Origin: Pseudomonas hormoni
GTDB lineage: Bacteria > Pseudomonadota > Gammaproteobacteria > Pseudomonadales > Pseudomonadaceae
Direction: 5' to 3'
DNA length: 64,000 bases
Assembly (NCBI RefSeq): GCF_018502625.1
Contig: NZ_CP075566.1
Coordinates: 6,017,001-6,081,000 of the forward strand
Shown: in pieces, positions 1 to 8,246 of the stretch
Layout of the letters: every line of letters starts with the position of its first letter
Position numbering within the stretch: the first letter of the stretch is position 1
The notes under the pieces: model-generated
Seen by the model: only the letters and a program-made list of their open reading frames with translations
Databases searched by the model: none
Told to the model about the DNA's origin: nothing
Position numbers and translations under genes: made by a program

Positions 1-127
1 GCGGCTCGCAATCTGGTCTTTCATTGGAACAGCGCCGAATAGAGGCGAGTGAAAGAGGCAAAAGCATTGCGCGCGGTCAGCTGCGATCAAAGTTGTAGGC
101 AAGAACTGGTCAGCGCCGCACCGGTAA

Positions 128-919
128 TCAAAGCGAAGCCAACGATTCAAGGACCGCGACGCGCAAGGGATTGGTTTCTATGCTCAGCAGCTTGATGGCC
201 AAGGCGCAGCAGACCACGATCAACATGGGTTTGATCAGCCGTGGACCGACGCGAACAGCGGCTCGTGCACCTAATTGAGCGCCGATGAAGGCCGCCAGAG
301 CCATGGCTATGGCAATCGGCCAAATAATCACACCCTTGGTAATGAAGACCGACAAAGAGCCCAGGTTGCATGAGGCGTTGGCCAGTTTGGTAAAACTCAT
401 GGCCCGCATCATGCCCAAGCCGCAGAGAAGTACAAACCCGACAATGAAGAAAGAGCCCACACCGGGGCCAAATATACCGTCGTAAAAGCCCAGGACCGGC
501 GCGACGGTAAACGAAAAAAGCAGAATGCCGATTCTCTTGCGTCGATCTTCATTGGCCAGCTTGGGAGAGAAAGCAAAATAGAGAGCCACCAGAATCAGCA
601 TGACAGGCACGCAAACTTCCAGATATCGCTTATCCACAGAGCTGACCAGCAAGGCACCACTGGCGCCGCCAATAAATCCACAGATCACCAGGAAGCGCCC
701 TTCGCGCCACTCGATCATTCCTTTGCGAGCGAAGGTCACAGTGGCCGAAACTGTTGCTGAAGCGGCCTGGAACTTGTTCGTTGCAATGGCACTGATCGGA
801 TCTACACCGGCCAGAAACAATGCAGGCAAGGTGATCAAGCCCCCACCACCGGCAATCGCATCAAAAAAACCGGCGCAAAAGGCGACAAGCGCCAACATCC
901 CTATCAAATCCCAAGACAT
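128..919 (-). CDS. TSUP (TauE/SafE/YfcA) family membrane anion transporter
   Basis: Predicted inner-membrane transporter of about 263 residues. The N-terminal glycine-rich stretch followed by ITLPAL is typical of the first TSUP repeat, and about eight hydrophobic segments are visible, with a second repeat around the GFYDGIFGPGVGSF motif near the middle. Family members export sulfite, sulfoacetate or related organic anions; the substrate here cannot be read from sequence. I chose the ATG at 919 because GAGGG lies about six bases upstream; an in-frame start at 952 lacks this. It lies downstream of a dioxygenase gene on the same strand (73-base gap), so the two may be co-transcribed, which would suit a sulfonate or organic-acid role, but that is inference. 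Confidence 0.85.
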   Translation of the reverse strand: MSWDLIGMLALVAFCAGFFDAIAGGGGLITLPALFLAGVDPISAIATNKFQAASATVSATVTFARKGMIEWREGRFLVICGFIGGASGALLVSSVDKRYLEVCVPVMLILVALYFAFSPKLANEDRRKRIGILLFSFTVAPVLGFYDGIFGPGVGSFFIVGFVLLCGLGMMRAMSFTKLANASCNLGSLSVFITKGVIIWPIAIAMALAAFIGAQLGARAAVRVGPRLIKPMLIVVCCALAIKLLSIETNPLRVAVLESLASL

Positions 920-991
920 TTCATTCCCTCTTTTATAGTTATTGGCCAGCATTCACATGACTGGTCCTACAGCAGCTTGAGCACTTAAAAA

Positions 992-2071
992 TCAGCCCTG
1001 CAGCAGTAACGGGTCCTCTGAAATAACGACAGAGGAAGAAAATTTCGAAAGCCCGAAAATACGAACCAGGACCCGTCTGTTGTCCTTAATGACATCGCGA
1101 CAGTGCAGGGCCCGGACGTTATTGATGACCATGGCCGATTCTTGCGTCAGCGTGTACTCGACTGGAGTTGCTTCGCTTACCCCTTGGCAAAGGGTGGCGT
1201 AGGCCGTTTTGACAAAATTCGAGGCGTTGTCGTTGACCGAAAAGCGATACGAGTTGAAGCGGGCTGCGAACCCGACCTTGTCGTCAAACTCCAGAATCGA
1301 AACGTTACGGCCATTTTCCCCTTTGCCACTGACAAAGGAGTCGCTACGAGTGAATTGGAAGTTGCCCGTGGTCAATGCGAGGCAGTGGGTGACACCGATT
1401 TTTTCTAATACGGGAGGCAGCGGAATGACCCGTGTAGGTTCCAGGCTCGGGTTCCACAGGGCGGAAAGTATGAGCGACGACGGAGAGGGCGAGTGCCCGT
1501 CTTTCGCGTTCACGGCGCACCAGTAAGGCGCCTCGGTATGCGGGCCCAGCGCGAGGCCGGAATGGGAACTCAATTCTTTGATTTCCGGCTCGGCATTGAT
1601 TTTGGTGAGTCCGCCACCCTTCAAGTTGGCGACCAATCGAACCAGTTTTCCTTCGTTGTCCATGTCATAGGCAAAGGCACTGTTATCCACCAGTTTCAAC
1701 AAGATCTGATTGCGGGCGGCCAGGCAAAGGACGTCGTATCGATTTTCCAGGGATGCCAGGTCTGGTAGTTCATTTGGAGGGCTGGCATCGGTGATTTTTT
1801 GCAGCCCTTCAAAGATCAGCACGCAAACAAGCCCATTGGAGTAGGCCGCCAGCAGCTCGCATTGGTCTTTCGAAAACGAGAACTTTAATTCGGTGGCTGC
1901 CAGAGAGGCTTTGGACCTGGCGCCTGGTGCCTGCGGCCCGCCGATGGCGGCCAGTTCTTCGGCGAACCTGTGAAGCAATATTGACTGCCGAATATCAAAG
2001 CTGAAAATTCTGATTTCCTGTTCAGTGAAAAGCTCAGCGGTTTCGACATCCTGTTTGATGGCGTCAGTCAT
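992..2071 (-). CDS. Fe(II)/2-oxoglutarate-dependent dioxygenase, TauD/clavaminate-synthase-like
   Basis: A soluble protein of 359 residues. The central HTEAPYW stretch supplies an HxE-type proximal iron-binding pair (H and E of H-T-E). Near the C-terminus, INNVRALHCRD followed by RVLVRIF looks like the distal histidine and the 2-oxoglutarate-binding arginine of the TauD/CAS superfamily. Such enzymes hydroxylate amino acids, sulfonates or other small molecules in the cytoplasm; the substrate is not predictable. The N-terminal third is divergent. It lies upstream of the TSUP transporter on the same strand. Start at the ATG at 2071, preceded by an AGGGACG-like ribosome-binding site. It is native chromosome, outside the tRNA-Phe island. 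Confidence 0.75.
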   Translation of the reverse strand: MTDAIKQDVETAELFTEQEIRIFSFDIRQSILLHRFAEELAAIGGPQAPGARSKASLAATELKFSFSKDQCELLAAYSNGLVCVLIFEGLQKITDASPPNELPDLASLENRYDVLCLAARNQILLKLVDNSAFAYDMDNEGKLVRLVANLKGGGLTKINAEPEIKELSSHSGLALGPHTEAPYWCAVNAKDGHSPSPSSLILSALWNPSLEPTRVIPLPPVLEKIGVTHCLALTTGNFQFTRSDSFVSGKGENGRNVSILEFDDKVGFAARFNSYRFSVNDNASNFVKTAYATLCQGVSEATPVEYTLTQESAMVINNVRALHCRDVIKDNRRVLVRIFGLSKFSSSVVISEDPLLLQG

Positions 2072-2350
2072 TGTCTACGTCCCTGTTGTGTATCTGCTCC
2101 CGGTTATGCGGCAGCTCCTCCGCCGATTCTGCCCAATCCGATGATCAGCGTATGTCATCCATTTCCCTTAAAGCATACGGAGCGTTCCGGTAGACCCGAG
2201 AGACTTCCAGAAAGGGCTGATGCTTCTCGGCACTCAGCTTCGGCAAGCCGTTACAGGCGCTTGCTGACGTGGCGATAGTAGGTGGGGAATTGATGCTTCG
2301 TCCGGCGCTTCGAGGGTGACTGGAACAGTGCCCTATCAAATCCCGGGCAT

Positions 2351-2384
2351 AAAAAAACCCTGAATCTTGCGATTCAGGGTTTTC
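2351..2384 (-). terminator. Rho-independent terminator beside the attL tRNA-Phe fragment
   Basis: Nine-base-pair stem CCCTGAATC/GATTCAGGG with a four-base loop, flanked by A and T runs. It sits just 3' of the tRNA-Phe 3' fragment when read on the minus strand, as a tRNA terminator should. It is probably the original chromosomal terminator of tRNA-Phe, stranded by the island insertion; the intact tRNA now uses a different hairpin at 23816. Confidence 0.8.
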
Positions 2385-2390
2385 GGTATT

Positions 2391-2435
2391 TGGTGCCCAG
2401 AGACGGAATCGAACCGCCGACACGGGGATTTTCAA
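2391..2435 (-). repeat. attL: 45-bp tRNA-Phe 3' fragment
   Basis: Identical over 45 bases to 23861-23905. It covers the tRNA-Phe 3' CCA end, acceptor 3' strand, T arm, variable region and the anticodon stem up to the anticodon loop. After base 2435 the two copies diverge at once (AACCT here, TCCCC in the complete gene). This is the footprint of site-specific integration at a tRNA gene. Confidence 0.93.
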
Positions 2436-2762
2436 AACCTGTGAACCTCCTTTCGCATTCGAGCAACGGCTGGTAATCCTTGCCCTATCTCAAATTCGCC
2501 AGCGTCGTGCCCGGCCAGAAACGGGCCAGATGGCTTCAAAACCTTCCGGACGTACCGGAGGAGCACCGGAGCGTGGTGTGCGATTGAGGCTGGTTTTTGA
2601 CGCACCGCGCGTACCGCGTGACATTTGTGTATCAGAATTTCAGTCGTCTAATTTATATCAACCTCTACGAACCCCTCCTGATGAGGTGAGCGAGAGTGAG
2701 TAAACCAGAGCATCCCGTTGTGGGTGTGGAGGCGGATACGACAATCTTCCCATAGTAGCTGC
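2436..2762. other. Island left-end spacer without a convincing gene
   Basis: Between attL and the first island gene I see no supported reading frame. It holds the first copy of the boundary motif (2607-2622) and a short GC-rich inverted repeat near 2547-2570 (CCGG...CCGG). Otherwise nothing recognised. Confidence 0.5.
2607..2622 (+). repeat. Island boundary motif, copy 1
   Basis: GCGCGTACCGCGTGAC. Identical over 16 bases to copy 5 at 23534 and sharing the core ACCGCGTGAC with copies 2, 3 and 4. It lies just inside the left end and left of the nuclease/ATPase/TOPRIM operon. Probably a recombination or former attachment site; the function is inferred. Confidence 0.6.
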
Positions 2763-3785
2763 TCAGTTTATTACTCGTCTCGTGCTCACGCCCCATTGGG
2801 CGACGATTTTTGTGACGCGAAGCCACTCACTGTCTAATCGCTCGTCAATCATCTCTGAAATTGATCTTGAACTTTTTGAGGCAAGATATGTTAAGCAACT
2901 AGATAATAAATTCTCACCAAATCCTGGGCAAATCACTTCATTTTCATTGTGTTTACTGAATTGACTCCAATATTCGCCACGATAAGACTCATCAGCTTTC
3001 AACGCCTCTCCTACGGAAAGTCCATTTTTATGGTCTGGATATTTTCTGAGTTCGTGATATTTAGAGTTGCTGAAGATTAGGGAAGATTTACATTCCGCTC
3101 CTGCTACTTCCCTCACCAGCGAAAAAGGTAAGATGTTTTCGATTTCATGGCACTCTAAAACTTCAAAATATCTTTTTTCTGAGTAACCAGCTTGCGTTTT
3201 TTTAAATTTTTTTGCGGTGCTGCCTAATTTAGCTTTGGGGTGGTCTTTGTCGCTATCGACGATGCATGCAAAAAAACGAGTGGACTTCAGATTCAATTTT
3301 TCAAACATTTTATGAGTAGTGTCGCCTCCTCCTGAAGCTGTTTCAAGTTTTATGTCGCACGCACCTAGTTTTAGTTTAGCGATGTACGCTTTGGCACCAT
3401 GTATAAATACTTCGCCATCATCGTCGTTTTCTGTTAATAAAATTGGCAGTTGGAGTGATTCGCTATCCCGAAAGTGGCCATAGCCAATGTGCCATGTTCC
3501 GGAAACATAATTTAATGTAAATTTGTCGTCGAAATGGACATTTACATATAGCTCAAGTTTTCTCAGCAAAGATTTGGTTTCATTCACTTGGCTCTGTAAG
3601 TCGTCAAGAACTCTTTTCGAATAGTAGCTCAGCTCTTTTATCGCTAAGTAGCTAATAACGAGTTCGTAGGGCATCCATAAGAAGTGCTTTCCTTCGCCGT
3701 GTGCCTTTAATATGTTGTCAATGGCTGCAAGTTTTATCAGCTTGTCCAAGGAAAGGTCTGGGAGTGTTTCGATAACTAGTATCAT
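2763..3785 (-). CDS. TOPRIM-like putative nuclease/effector, last gene of a candidate defence operon
   Basis: A soluble protein of 340 residues. A TOPRIM-like signature is visible: LPILLTEN with a glutamate near residue 119 followed by DDD, a GGGD turn near 152-155, ACIVDSDKD with the acidic pair near 177-179, and CHEIENIL near 212-219. Spacing and the HEIEN element resemble TOPRIM/DUF4435-type nucleases that partner AAA ATPases in OLD-like and PARIS-like systems. I prefer the ATG at 3785, whose ATGA overlaps the stop of the upstream ATPase gene (translational coupling); a TTG at 3815 is possible. Sequence is AT-rich and foreign-looking. Assignment to PARIS proper is not proven: lengths and gene order differ, and the operon starts with an extra nuclease. 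Confidence 0.65.
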   Translation of the reverse strand: MILVIETLPDLSLDKLIKLAAIDNILKAHGEGKHFLWMPYELVISYLAIKELSYYSKRVLDDLQSQVNETKSLLRKLELYVNVHFDDKFTLNYVSGTWHIGYGHFRDSESLQLPILLTENDDDGEVFIHGAKAYIAKLKLGACDIKLETASGGGDTTHKMFEKLNLKSTRFFACIVDSDKDHPKAKLGSTAKKFKKTQAGYSEKRYFEVLECHEIENILPFSLVREVAGAECKSSLIFSNSKYHELRKYPDHKNGLSVGEALKADESYRGEYWSQFSKHNENEVICPGFGENLLSSCLTYLASKSSRSISEMIDERLDSEWLRVTKIVAQWGVSTRRVIN

Positions 3786-5398
3786 GATTGCACCGACAGA
3801 AAGCCGATAGGCCAATCAACCAAGTATCCATCCTCGTCAAATCCAGCTAGGTTAGTTTCTGTCATGCCGCTTTCATTCTTGTCAAATAAAACGATATTGA
3901 CTTTTGTTTCCGAAATTTTGTCGTCTCTAATGCTTTGGCCTATTGCATCAATCAAATGTTTGCTGTGAGTTTCGATGATAAATAAAAATTTACTATGTTT
4001 TGTTGCTAGTGAGGCGACTTTTGCAATTGCGGTTCCAAATTTATATTGAAGTGCGGGGTGCAAATGAAGTTCGGGTTGCTCAAGTACTAATACTCTTGGC
4101 CATATATTTCGTTTGTGGATGTTTGATGGTTTTCTTTTGCCTTTTTTTGGTACTAATTCCAGCCATATAGATACGATTACAGGCAGTATTTGAGAGTATC
4201 CAAACCCCATGTCGCTAACGTTGTGAAACTCCTTGTCAGTACTCTCCTTTATTAATAGTTCGTAGTGAAGGCCTTGTTTAGATAAACGTAACTCGAAGCC
4301 GAATTGTTCCGCAATCCAAGCTCCAAGGCTTTTCTGGTTTTCTTCTGACATTGAGTTGATTACCATCGGTAGATTCGCTCCCGTATGGTCTACTTCATCA
4401 ATCTCTAGATCTTGATATCGATAAAATCTTTCCCCTGCGGCTCGCAAAGGTCCGGAGTAACGAACTCCACTAAAATAGTCTTTGAATAGAGTGTCGGTCG
4501 CTCTTAGAAATTTCGTCGTGTTAATCACAGTCAGATAGAGAAAAGCGGTTGCGAGGATTTCCTTCTCGTGTTTTTCCAGGTTTTTTATGAATACCTTGTC
4601 CTGTTGGAATAGTATTGATAGGTTCTCATAAAGCGTATCGCTGTGGCTCAATGGTAATTTGAGAAGTTCCAGTCTTATATTGGTCGCTTTTTTCGAGTGA
4701 TGGTGGAATTTTTTCAGGTAAGTTGCAAGCCTGTTAAGTCCTTCATGCTTGAGGCGGTCGAAAGCTAAGAAAAGCTTTTCTTCGTTTACTGTCATTGTAC
4801 GCCAGCCTACAACTCTTAAAGGAATAAGTGCTCCATTAACGCTGACCTTCTTTATGGAAAAGCTTTCACTGATTCCTGTCTCGTTACAGTTGATTGTGAA
4901 GCTGCTAACATTAGTTTCGGAATATATCATTCGTACTGATACGTTCCTTGTTTTAAGGTCTAGCGTATTTTCTACTAGTTCCGCGGCGTCTTTTTTTAAT
5001 GTGAGTGAAATTTCTGCATTAAAATCCGTGCTGGATTTTATTTTAGGTCGAAAAGCAAGTGGTGGAGTAGTCTCTATTTCAACTAAGAATTCATCTGCGT
5101 TTTCCCAGTCATCACCGGCAAAGTCTAGTGAGACATCGAAATCAAAAGATATACTGTTCGCATTTTGGCGTAGGGCTGTATGGAAATCACCAAAATCTGC
5201 AAATCGGCCATACCATAGTATTGGCGAGCGTGTATTCGCTTCAATCGACTGACGTAGAAGAGGAAATGTTCGAAGAAAAGTGCTTTTGCCGCAGCTGTTT
5301 CGTCCCACGAGAATGTTTACTGTTTTTAGTGGGATAAGGTTGCGTTCACTGCCAAAACTTCGTAGGTCGCGAACGCCGAAGGAATTAATGCGTGACAT
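3782..5398 (-). CDS. AAA ATPase, OLD-like/DUF3696 type
   Basis: 538 residues. Walker A is GRNSCGKST at residues 32-40, directly after an N-terminal FGVRDLRSFG strand typical of RecF/SMC-like AAA ATPases. Walker B with the ABC-type catalytic region is VLVLEQPELHLHP near 436-448, and ETHSKHL near 474-480 matches the switch region. A GFGYSQILPV stretch ahead of Walker B is the signature-like element. There is no fused nuclease domain; the partner is the TOPRIM-like protein encoded next, overlapping by four bases. Likely a sensor/motor that controls the nuclease, as in OLD, Gabija or PARIS systems (inference). AGGA lies five bases before the ATG at 5398. Confidence 0.85.
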   Translation of the reverse strand: MSRINSFGVRDLRSFGSERNLIPLKTVNILVGRNSCGKSTFLRTFPLLRQSIEANTRSPILWYGRFADFGDFHTALRQNANSISFDFDVSLDFAGDDWENADEFLVEIETTPPLAFRPKIKSSTDFNAEISLTLKKDAAELVENTLDLKTRNVSVRMIYSETNVSSFTINCNETGISESFSIKKVSVNGALIPLRVVGWRTMTVNEEKLFLAFDRLKHEGLNRLATYLKKFHHHSKKATNIRLELLKLPLSHSDTLYENLSILFQQDKVFIKNLEKHEKEILATAFLYLTVINTTKFLRATDTLFKDYFSGVRYSGPLRAAGERFYRYQDLEIDEVDHTGANLPMVINSMSEENQKSLGAWIAEQFGFELRLSKQGLHYELLIKESTDKEFHNVSDMGFGYSQILPVIVSIWLELVPKKGKRKPSNIHKRNIWPRVLVLEQPELHLHPALQYKFGTAIAKVASLATKHSKFLFIIETHSKHLIDAIGQSIRDDKISETKVNIVLFDKNESGMTETNLAGFDEDGYLVDWPIGFLSVQS

Positions 5399-5412
5399 GA
5401 TTTTCCTATATT

Positions 5413-5532
5413 TTATGTGTGGTGGTCTAAAGCTATTCTAGCTTCTTCTAGTAGCATGGAAAATAATTTATAATATACATCATTTGCAATTGCGAGGTGG
5501 TCGTGAATGCGTCCTATCAATTCCACAATCAT
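5413..5532 (-). CDS. Possible 39-residue protein between nuclease and ATPase genes
   Basis: A short open frame from ATG at 5532 to TAA at 5413. It starts four bases after the stop of the PD-(D/E)XK gene and ends 14 bases before the ATPase start, so it fills the only gap in the operon. The peptide has two short predicted helices (MIVELIGRIHDHLAIAND, then KLFSMLLEEARIALDHH) with no signal peptide or membrane span. The ribosome-binding site is weak (TGGAAT). Tight packing is the main support. It may be a small regulatory or structural subunit, or a chance frame in an operon spacer. Confidence 0.4.
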   Translation of the reverse strand: MIVELIGRIHDHLAIANDVYYKLFSMLLEEARIALDHHT

Positions 5533-5536
5533 GTTG

Positions 5537-6535
5537 CTATTCCAGCGAGTAGTAACGGGATTGAAGCTTTGTGGTGATATCTACTAGATGTTCTTTGAAC
5601 TGGGAATATGGGTTCTCATCAAAGAAAAAAATGATCACTTCGCTTTCTCTCACACCTTTATTCGAAAGCTTGCCGGGCTTCAAATTGTAATCTGCACTGA
5701 TATCGACTGCTAACTGGCGCAACGCTTGAAGGCGTCGCTTTTTTTGGGTAACGATTTCGGGCTGGTCCTTAGGGATGGCCGCGTACTGATTTACTCGTAG
5801 ATAGGTTCTCCCGGCGCGAGAATCCACTCTCCAAAATAAGGTTTCGTTTTTGCCTTCGTAGTAACCCTCACGACGACAAATATCCAGCTGAGTCCAAGGT
5901 GTACCGTTCATGTTGACGCCTTTCTTGAATTTCAAAGAAGGGTCACTGTTCTTGAGTTGGTCATAGAGCTCACCGATGAGGTGCCGTTGACCGATGGCGC
6001 TTTGAAATGCGGTTGGGCAGGAGATGGCTAAGCGCTGAAAGACCTGTTCTTCCTTAGAAATCCAGGCGTCTTTCAGGAACGCGCAGTACTGATCGATGAT
6101 TGGGTGGTATGGCGCTAAAAAGCTAACCGCTTGATAGAAATCATGGGCGGATATCAGCTGATAGCCCTGTAGATTCTGCCGTTCCCAGGTATCGACATAG
6201 CCGATTTTAAAGTAGACGTACTTGTCGCAATTCGGGAAGCGTTCCCGGTAGCGATTGAGTTGATCAGAATGAAAGGTCGATGAGGTTTTGTTCTCAAACA
6301 GGATGGCGCGAGGCACGCAATTTACTTCAAAGGTCAGGAGTAAATCGACATTACCGGATTGGAGTTTAGGCTCGGTTTTTACGGGTATCTCGCCTTCTGC
6401 GATGAGCCCTAAAGCGTGGAATACCTGAGAACGATAACCTGCGATATCCGGGTTGACCTCCAGTTCCTTGAAAAACCACGCTAAGAAAGCATCCGTGCTG
6501 AGTTCCTTGGGGGCGTACATGAACAGATTATTCAA
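5537..6535 (-). CDS. PD-(D/E)XK nuclease family protein (PDDEXK_4-like)
   Basis: 332 residues. The N-terminus (APKELSTDAFLAWFF, from residue 8) is the hallmark opening of PDDEXK_4-type proteins. The catalytic core is visible as NVDLLLTF, giving the aspartate, then AILFENKT, giving E-x-K, followed by a QLNRYRERFP helix. The rest of the protein (about 150-332) has no recognised domain and may serve recognition. I kept the TTG start at 6535 because AAGGA lies seven bases upstream; an ATG at 6520 lacks a site. It is the first gene of a leftward operon with the small frame, AAA ATPase and TOPRIM genes. A defence function is inferred. Confidence 0.75.
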   Translation of the reverse strand: MNNLFMYAPKELSTDAFLAWFFKELEVNPDIAGYRSQVFHALGLIAEGEIPVKTEPKLQSGNVDLLLTFEVNCVPRAILFENKTSSTFHSDQLNRYRERFPNCDKYVYFKIGYVDTWERQNLQGYQLISAHDFYQAVSFLAPYHPIIDQYCAFLKDAWISKEEQVFQRLAISCPTAFQSAIGQRHLIGELYDQLKNSDPSLKFKKGVNMNGTPWTQLDICRREGYYEGKNETLFWRVDSRAGRTYLRVNQYAAIPKDQPEIVTQKKRRLQALRQLAVDISADYNLKPGKLSNKGVRESEVIIFFFDENPYSQFKEHLVDITTKLQSRYYSLE

Positions 6536-7136
6536 CGTTTCTTCCTTGAGTGGGTGGGTGGTTTGAGGCTAGGACCGTGACGACCATTATCCGCTGAGCT
6601 TGCCTTTTCGTCGGCTTACTGTCTGCGTTACTCGGGTTTCCGGCTTGACCCTTTTTCGGGCTGCTGATTCATAGCGTACAAGCAAACGAAGCGTCTGGTA
6701 ATCCAGTGCTTTCATGGCGATGCTGCCCGTTCAGAAAGCGCCATGGTTTCGCACCACGCGCACCGCGTGACCTAAACACTGAAAATTCCAACCTCTCTGG
6801 ATCGAGCATGGAAAATGCCACCTTGCTACCGTTCGTCGGGTCGAAATTTGCATATGGAACGATATTTGCTCATCCGTTTTGGCAAGGATGTCCTTCTTAA
6901 AACGGTTTTTGAGTAGAGCCGATCTTGTGGAAAAATCGATAAAAGCCAATCACCCCAAAAATAAACCTCTAGGCAAAGTACATAGATCTCTTTAGATTCG
7001 TTTTAGTCAGTTCGGCCAGCACCTACTTTAACAGCTTGCCGCACTACGAATACTAAAGAGCTTCATTAGCGATTCACTTAATAGATGGACACCAAAATGA
7101 TTATTTACAGCACAAAACATTGTGTGGAGAATTCGC
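6536..7136. other. Intergenic region between divergent island blocks
   Basis: About 600 bases separating the leftward nuclease operon from the rightward integrase. It contains boundary motif copy 2 (6756-6771) and must hold promoters for both directions, but I see no clear -35/-10 pair. Short frames on both strands have no ribosome-binding site and no recognisable content. Confidence 0.5.
6756..6771 (+). repeat. Island boundary motif, copy 2
   Basis: ACGCGCACCGCGTGAC; 14 of 16 bases match copies 1 and 5. It lies between block 1 and the integrase-led block 2. Confidence 0.55.
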
Positions 7137-8246
7137 ATGCCTGTTACAACGCCAGCAAAACAGCACGAAAGAAGAGATCCTGTTGTAAAAAACTTGATTG
7201 TCACTAACTATTCAAGCACCAATAGTGTTACTTACAGCATCCGTGGGACGACTAATGGGCGTCGACGTATGGTGTTAGGGACGTCCAAAGAGCTATCTTT
7301 GACTCAGGCCCGTATCAAGGCATTGGAAGCTCAAGGAGCTGGTTACAACAATGCTTCTTTGACCCTTTCCCAGGTCTTCGAGCAGTACGAACATTCCGGC
7401 GAGTACAGCGGCAAGCGCAGCATGGGACGTGAGCGTAAACGCTACGATTCGGTGGTTGAACCACTTCTGGGTAGAAAAGCAATCAAAGCCATCAGCCTAG
7501 CGGATATTCAAGCCGTTTTGGCATCGCTTCGCCCATCACTAAGTGATGCGACTAAGAACCGTTATTTGGCCATGCTGCGCTCCATCTTTCGGTTTGCGGT
7601 GGACCAGGACTATTGCGAGAAAGATCCCACCCGCAGCATAAAACTGAAGCGCGAGGTGCCGGTTAAGCTGTATGAGGTCAACAATGAGCTCATTGATCGC
7701 CTCGGCGTAGCGGTTAACTGGCTGGAAGACCGTTTTCCTCGGACCTCCTGCCTCGTGGAGTTTCTTTTACTAACGGGGATGCGCTTGGGGGAGGCACTAC
7801 CCCTGACGTGGTCGGATGTCGATTTCACGCTAAAGCAAATCACCTTGAGGACGACCAAAAGTGGTCGTGTCAGGCACGTGCCCCTCAGCGAAGAATGCGT
7901 TGAAGTCCTTGATAGGCTTGCCGACGTTACCGCTGACTTTCCTAAAGATGGCTGGCTGTTTCCTTCGTCATTTGGCTCGTCGCACATGACCCGGCCAGTG
8001 CGCCCTTGGAAAAAAGCGTGTGGGGCGGCAGGACTCCCCTTGTCGTTACGCTTCCATGATTTGCGCCATATCTTTGCCTCGGCCTGCGTCAAGGATGGTA
8101 TCCCGCTGTACACCGTGCAAGGGTTGCTCGGTCACTCCTCGATCAGAATGACGGAGCGTTATTCCGCCTTGGCGTCTTCAGATTTGTTGAAGGCCAGTTG
8201 CCGTGTTTCAAGTGCCCTTGCCCTACGTGCTGGGGGTGCGCAATGA
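7137..8246 (+). CDS. Tyrosine-type site-specific integrase
   Basis: 369 residues. Catalytic residues of the tyrosine recombinase family are all visible: R216 in LLLTGMRLGEA, HDLR at 307-310, H333 in LLGHSS and the nucleophile Y342 in TERYSAL. An N-terminal arm-binding region (1-70) precedes a SAM-like core-binding domain (about 75-170). The start at 7137 has GGAGA six bases upstream; a GTG at 7122 overlaps that site and is less likely. The stop overlaps the start of the DUF927 gene (ATGA), so the two are co-translated. It is the first gene after boundary motif copy 2, making that motif a candidate for its attachment site (inference). Confidence 0.92.
   Translation: MPVTTPAKQHERRDPVVKNLIVTNYSSTNSVTYSIRGTTNGRRRMVLGTSKELSLTQARIKALEAQGAGYNNASLTLSQVFEQYEHSGEYSGKRSMGRERKRYDSVVEPLLGRKAIKAISLADIQAVLASLRPSLSDATKNRYLAMLRSIFRFAVDQDYCEKDPTRSIKLKREVPVKLYEVNNELIDRLGVAVNWLEDRFPRTSCLVEFLLLTGMRLGEALPLTWSDVDFTLKQITLRTTKSGRVRHVPLSEECVEVLDRLADVTADFPKDGWLFPSSFGSSHMTRPVRPWKKACGAAGLPLSLRFHDLRHIFASACVKDGIPLYTVQGLLGHSSIRMTERYSALASSDLLKASCRVSSALALRAGGAQ

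Noticed and set aside
2145-2435. 96-residue frame running out of the attL tRNA fragment
   Set aside because: Crosses a tRNA fragment and a terminator; no start signal.
3782-6535. Naming block 1 as PARIS or Gabija
   Set aside because: ATPase and TOPRIM features fit broadly, but lengths, the extra PD-(D/E)XK gene and lack of a helicase prevent a firm assignment.
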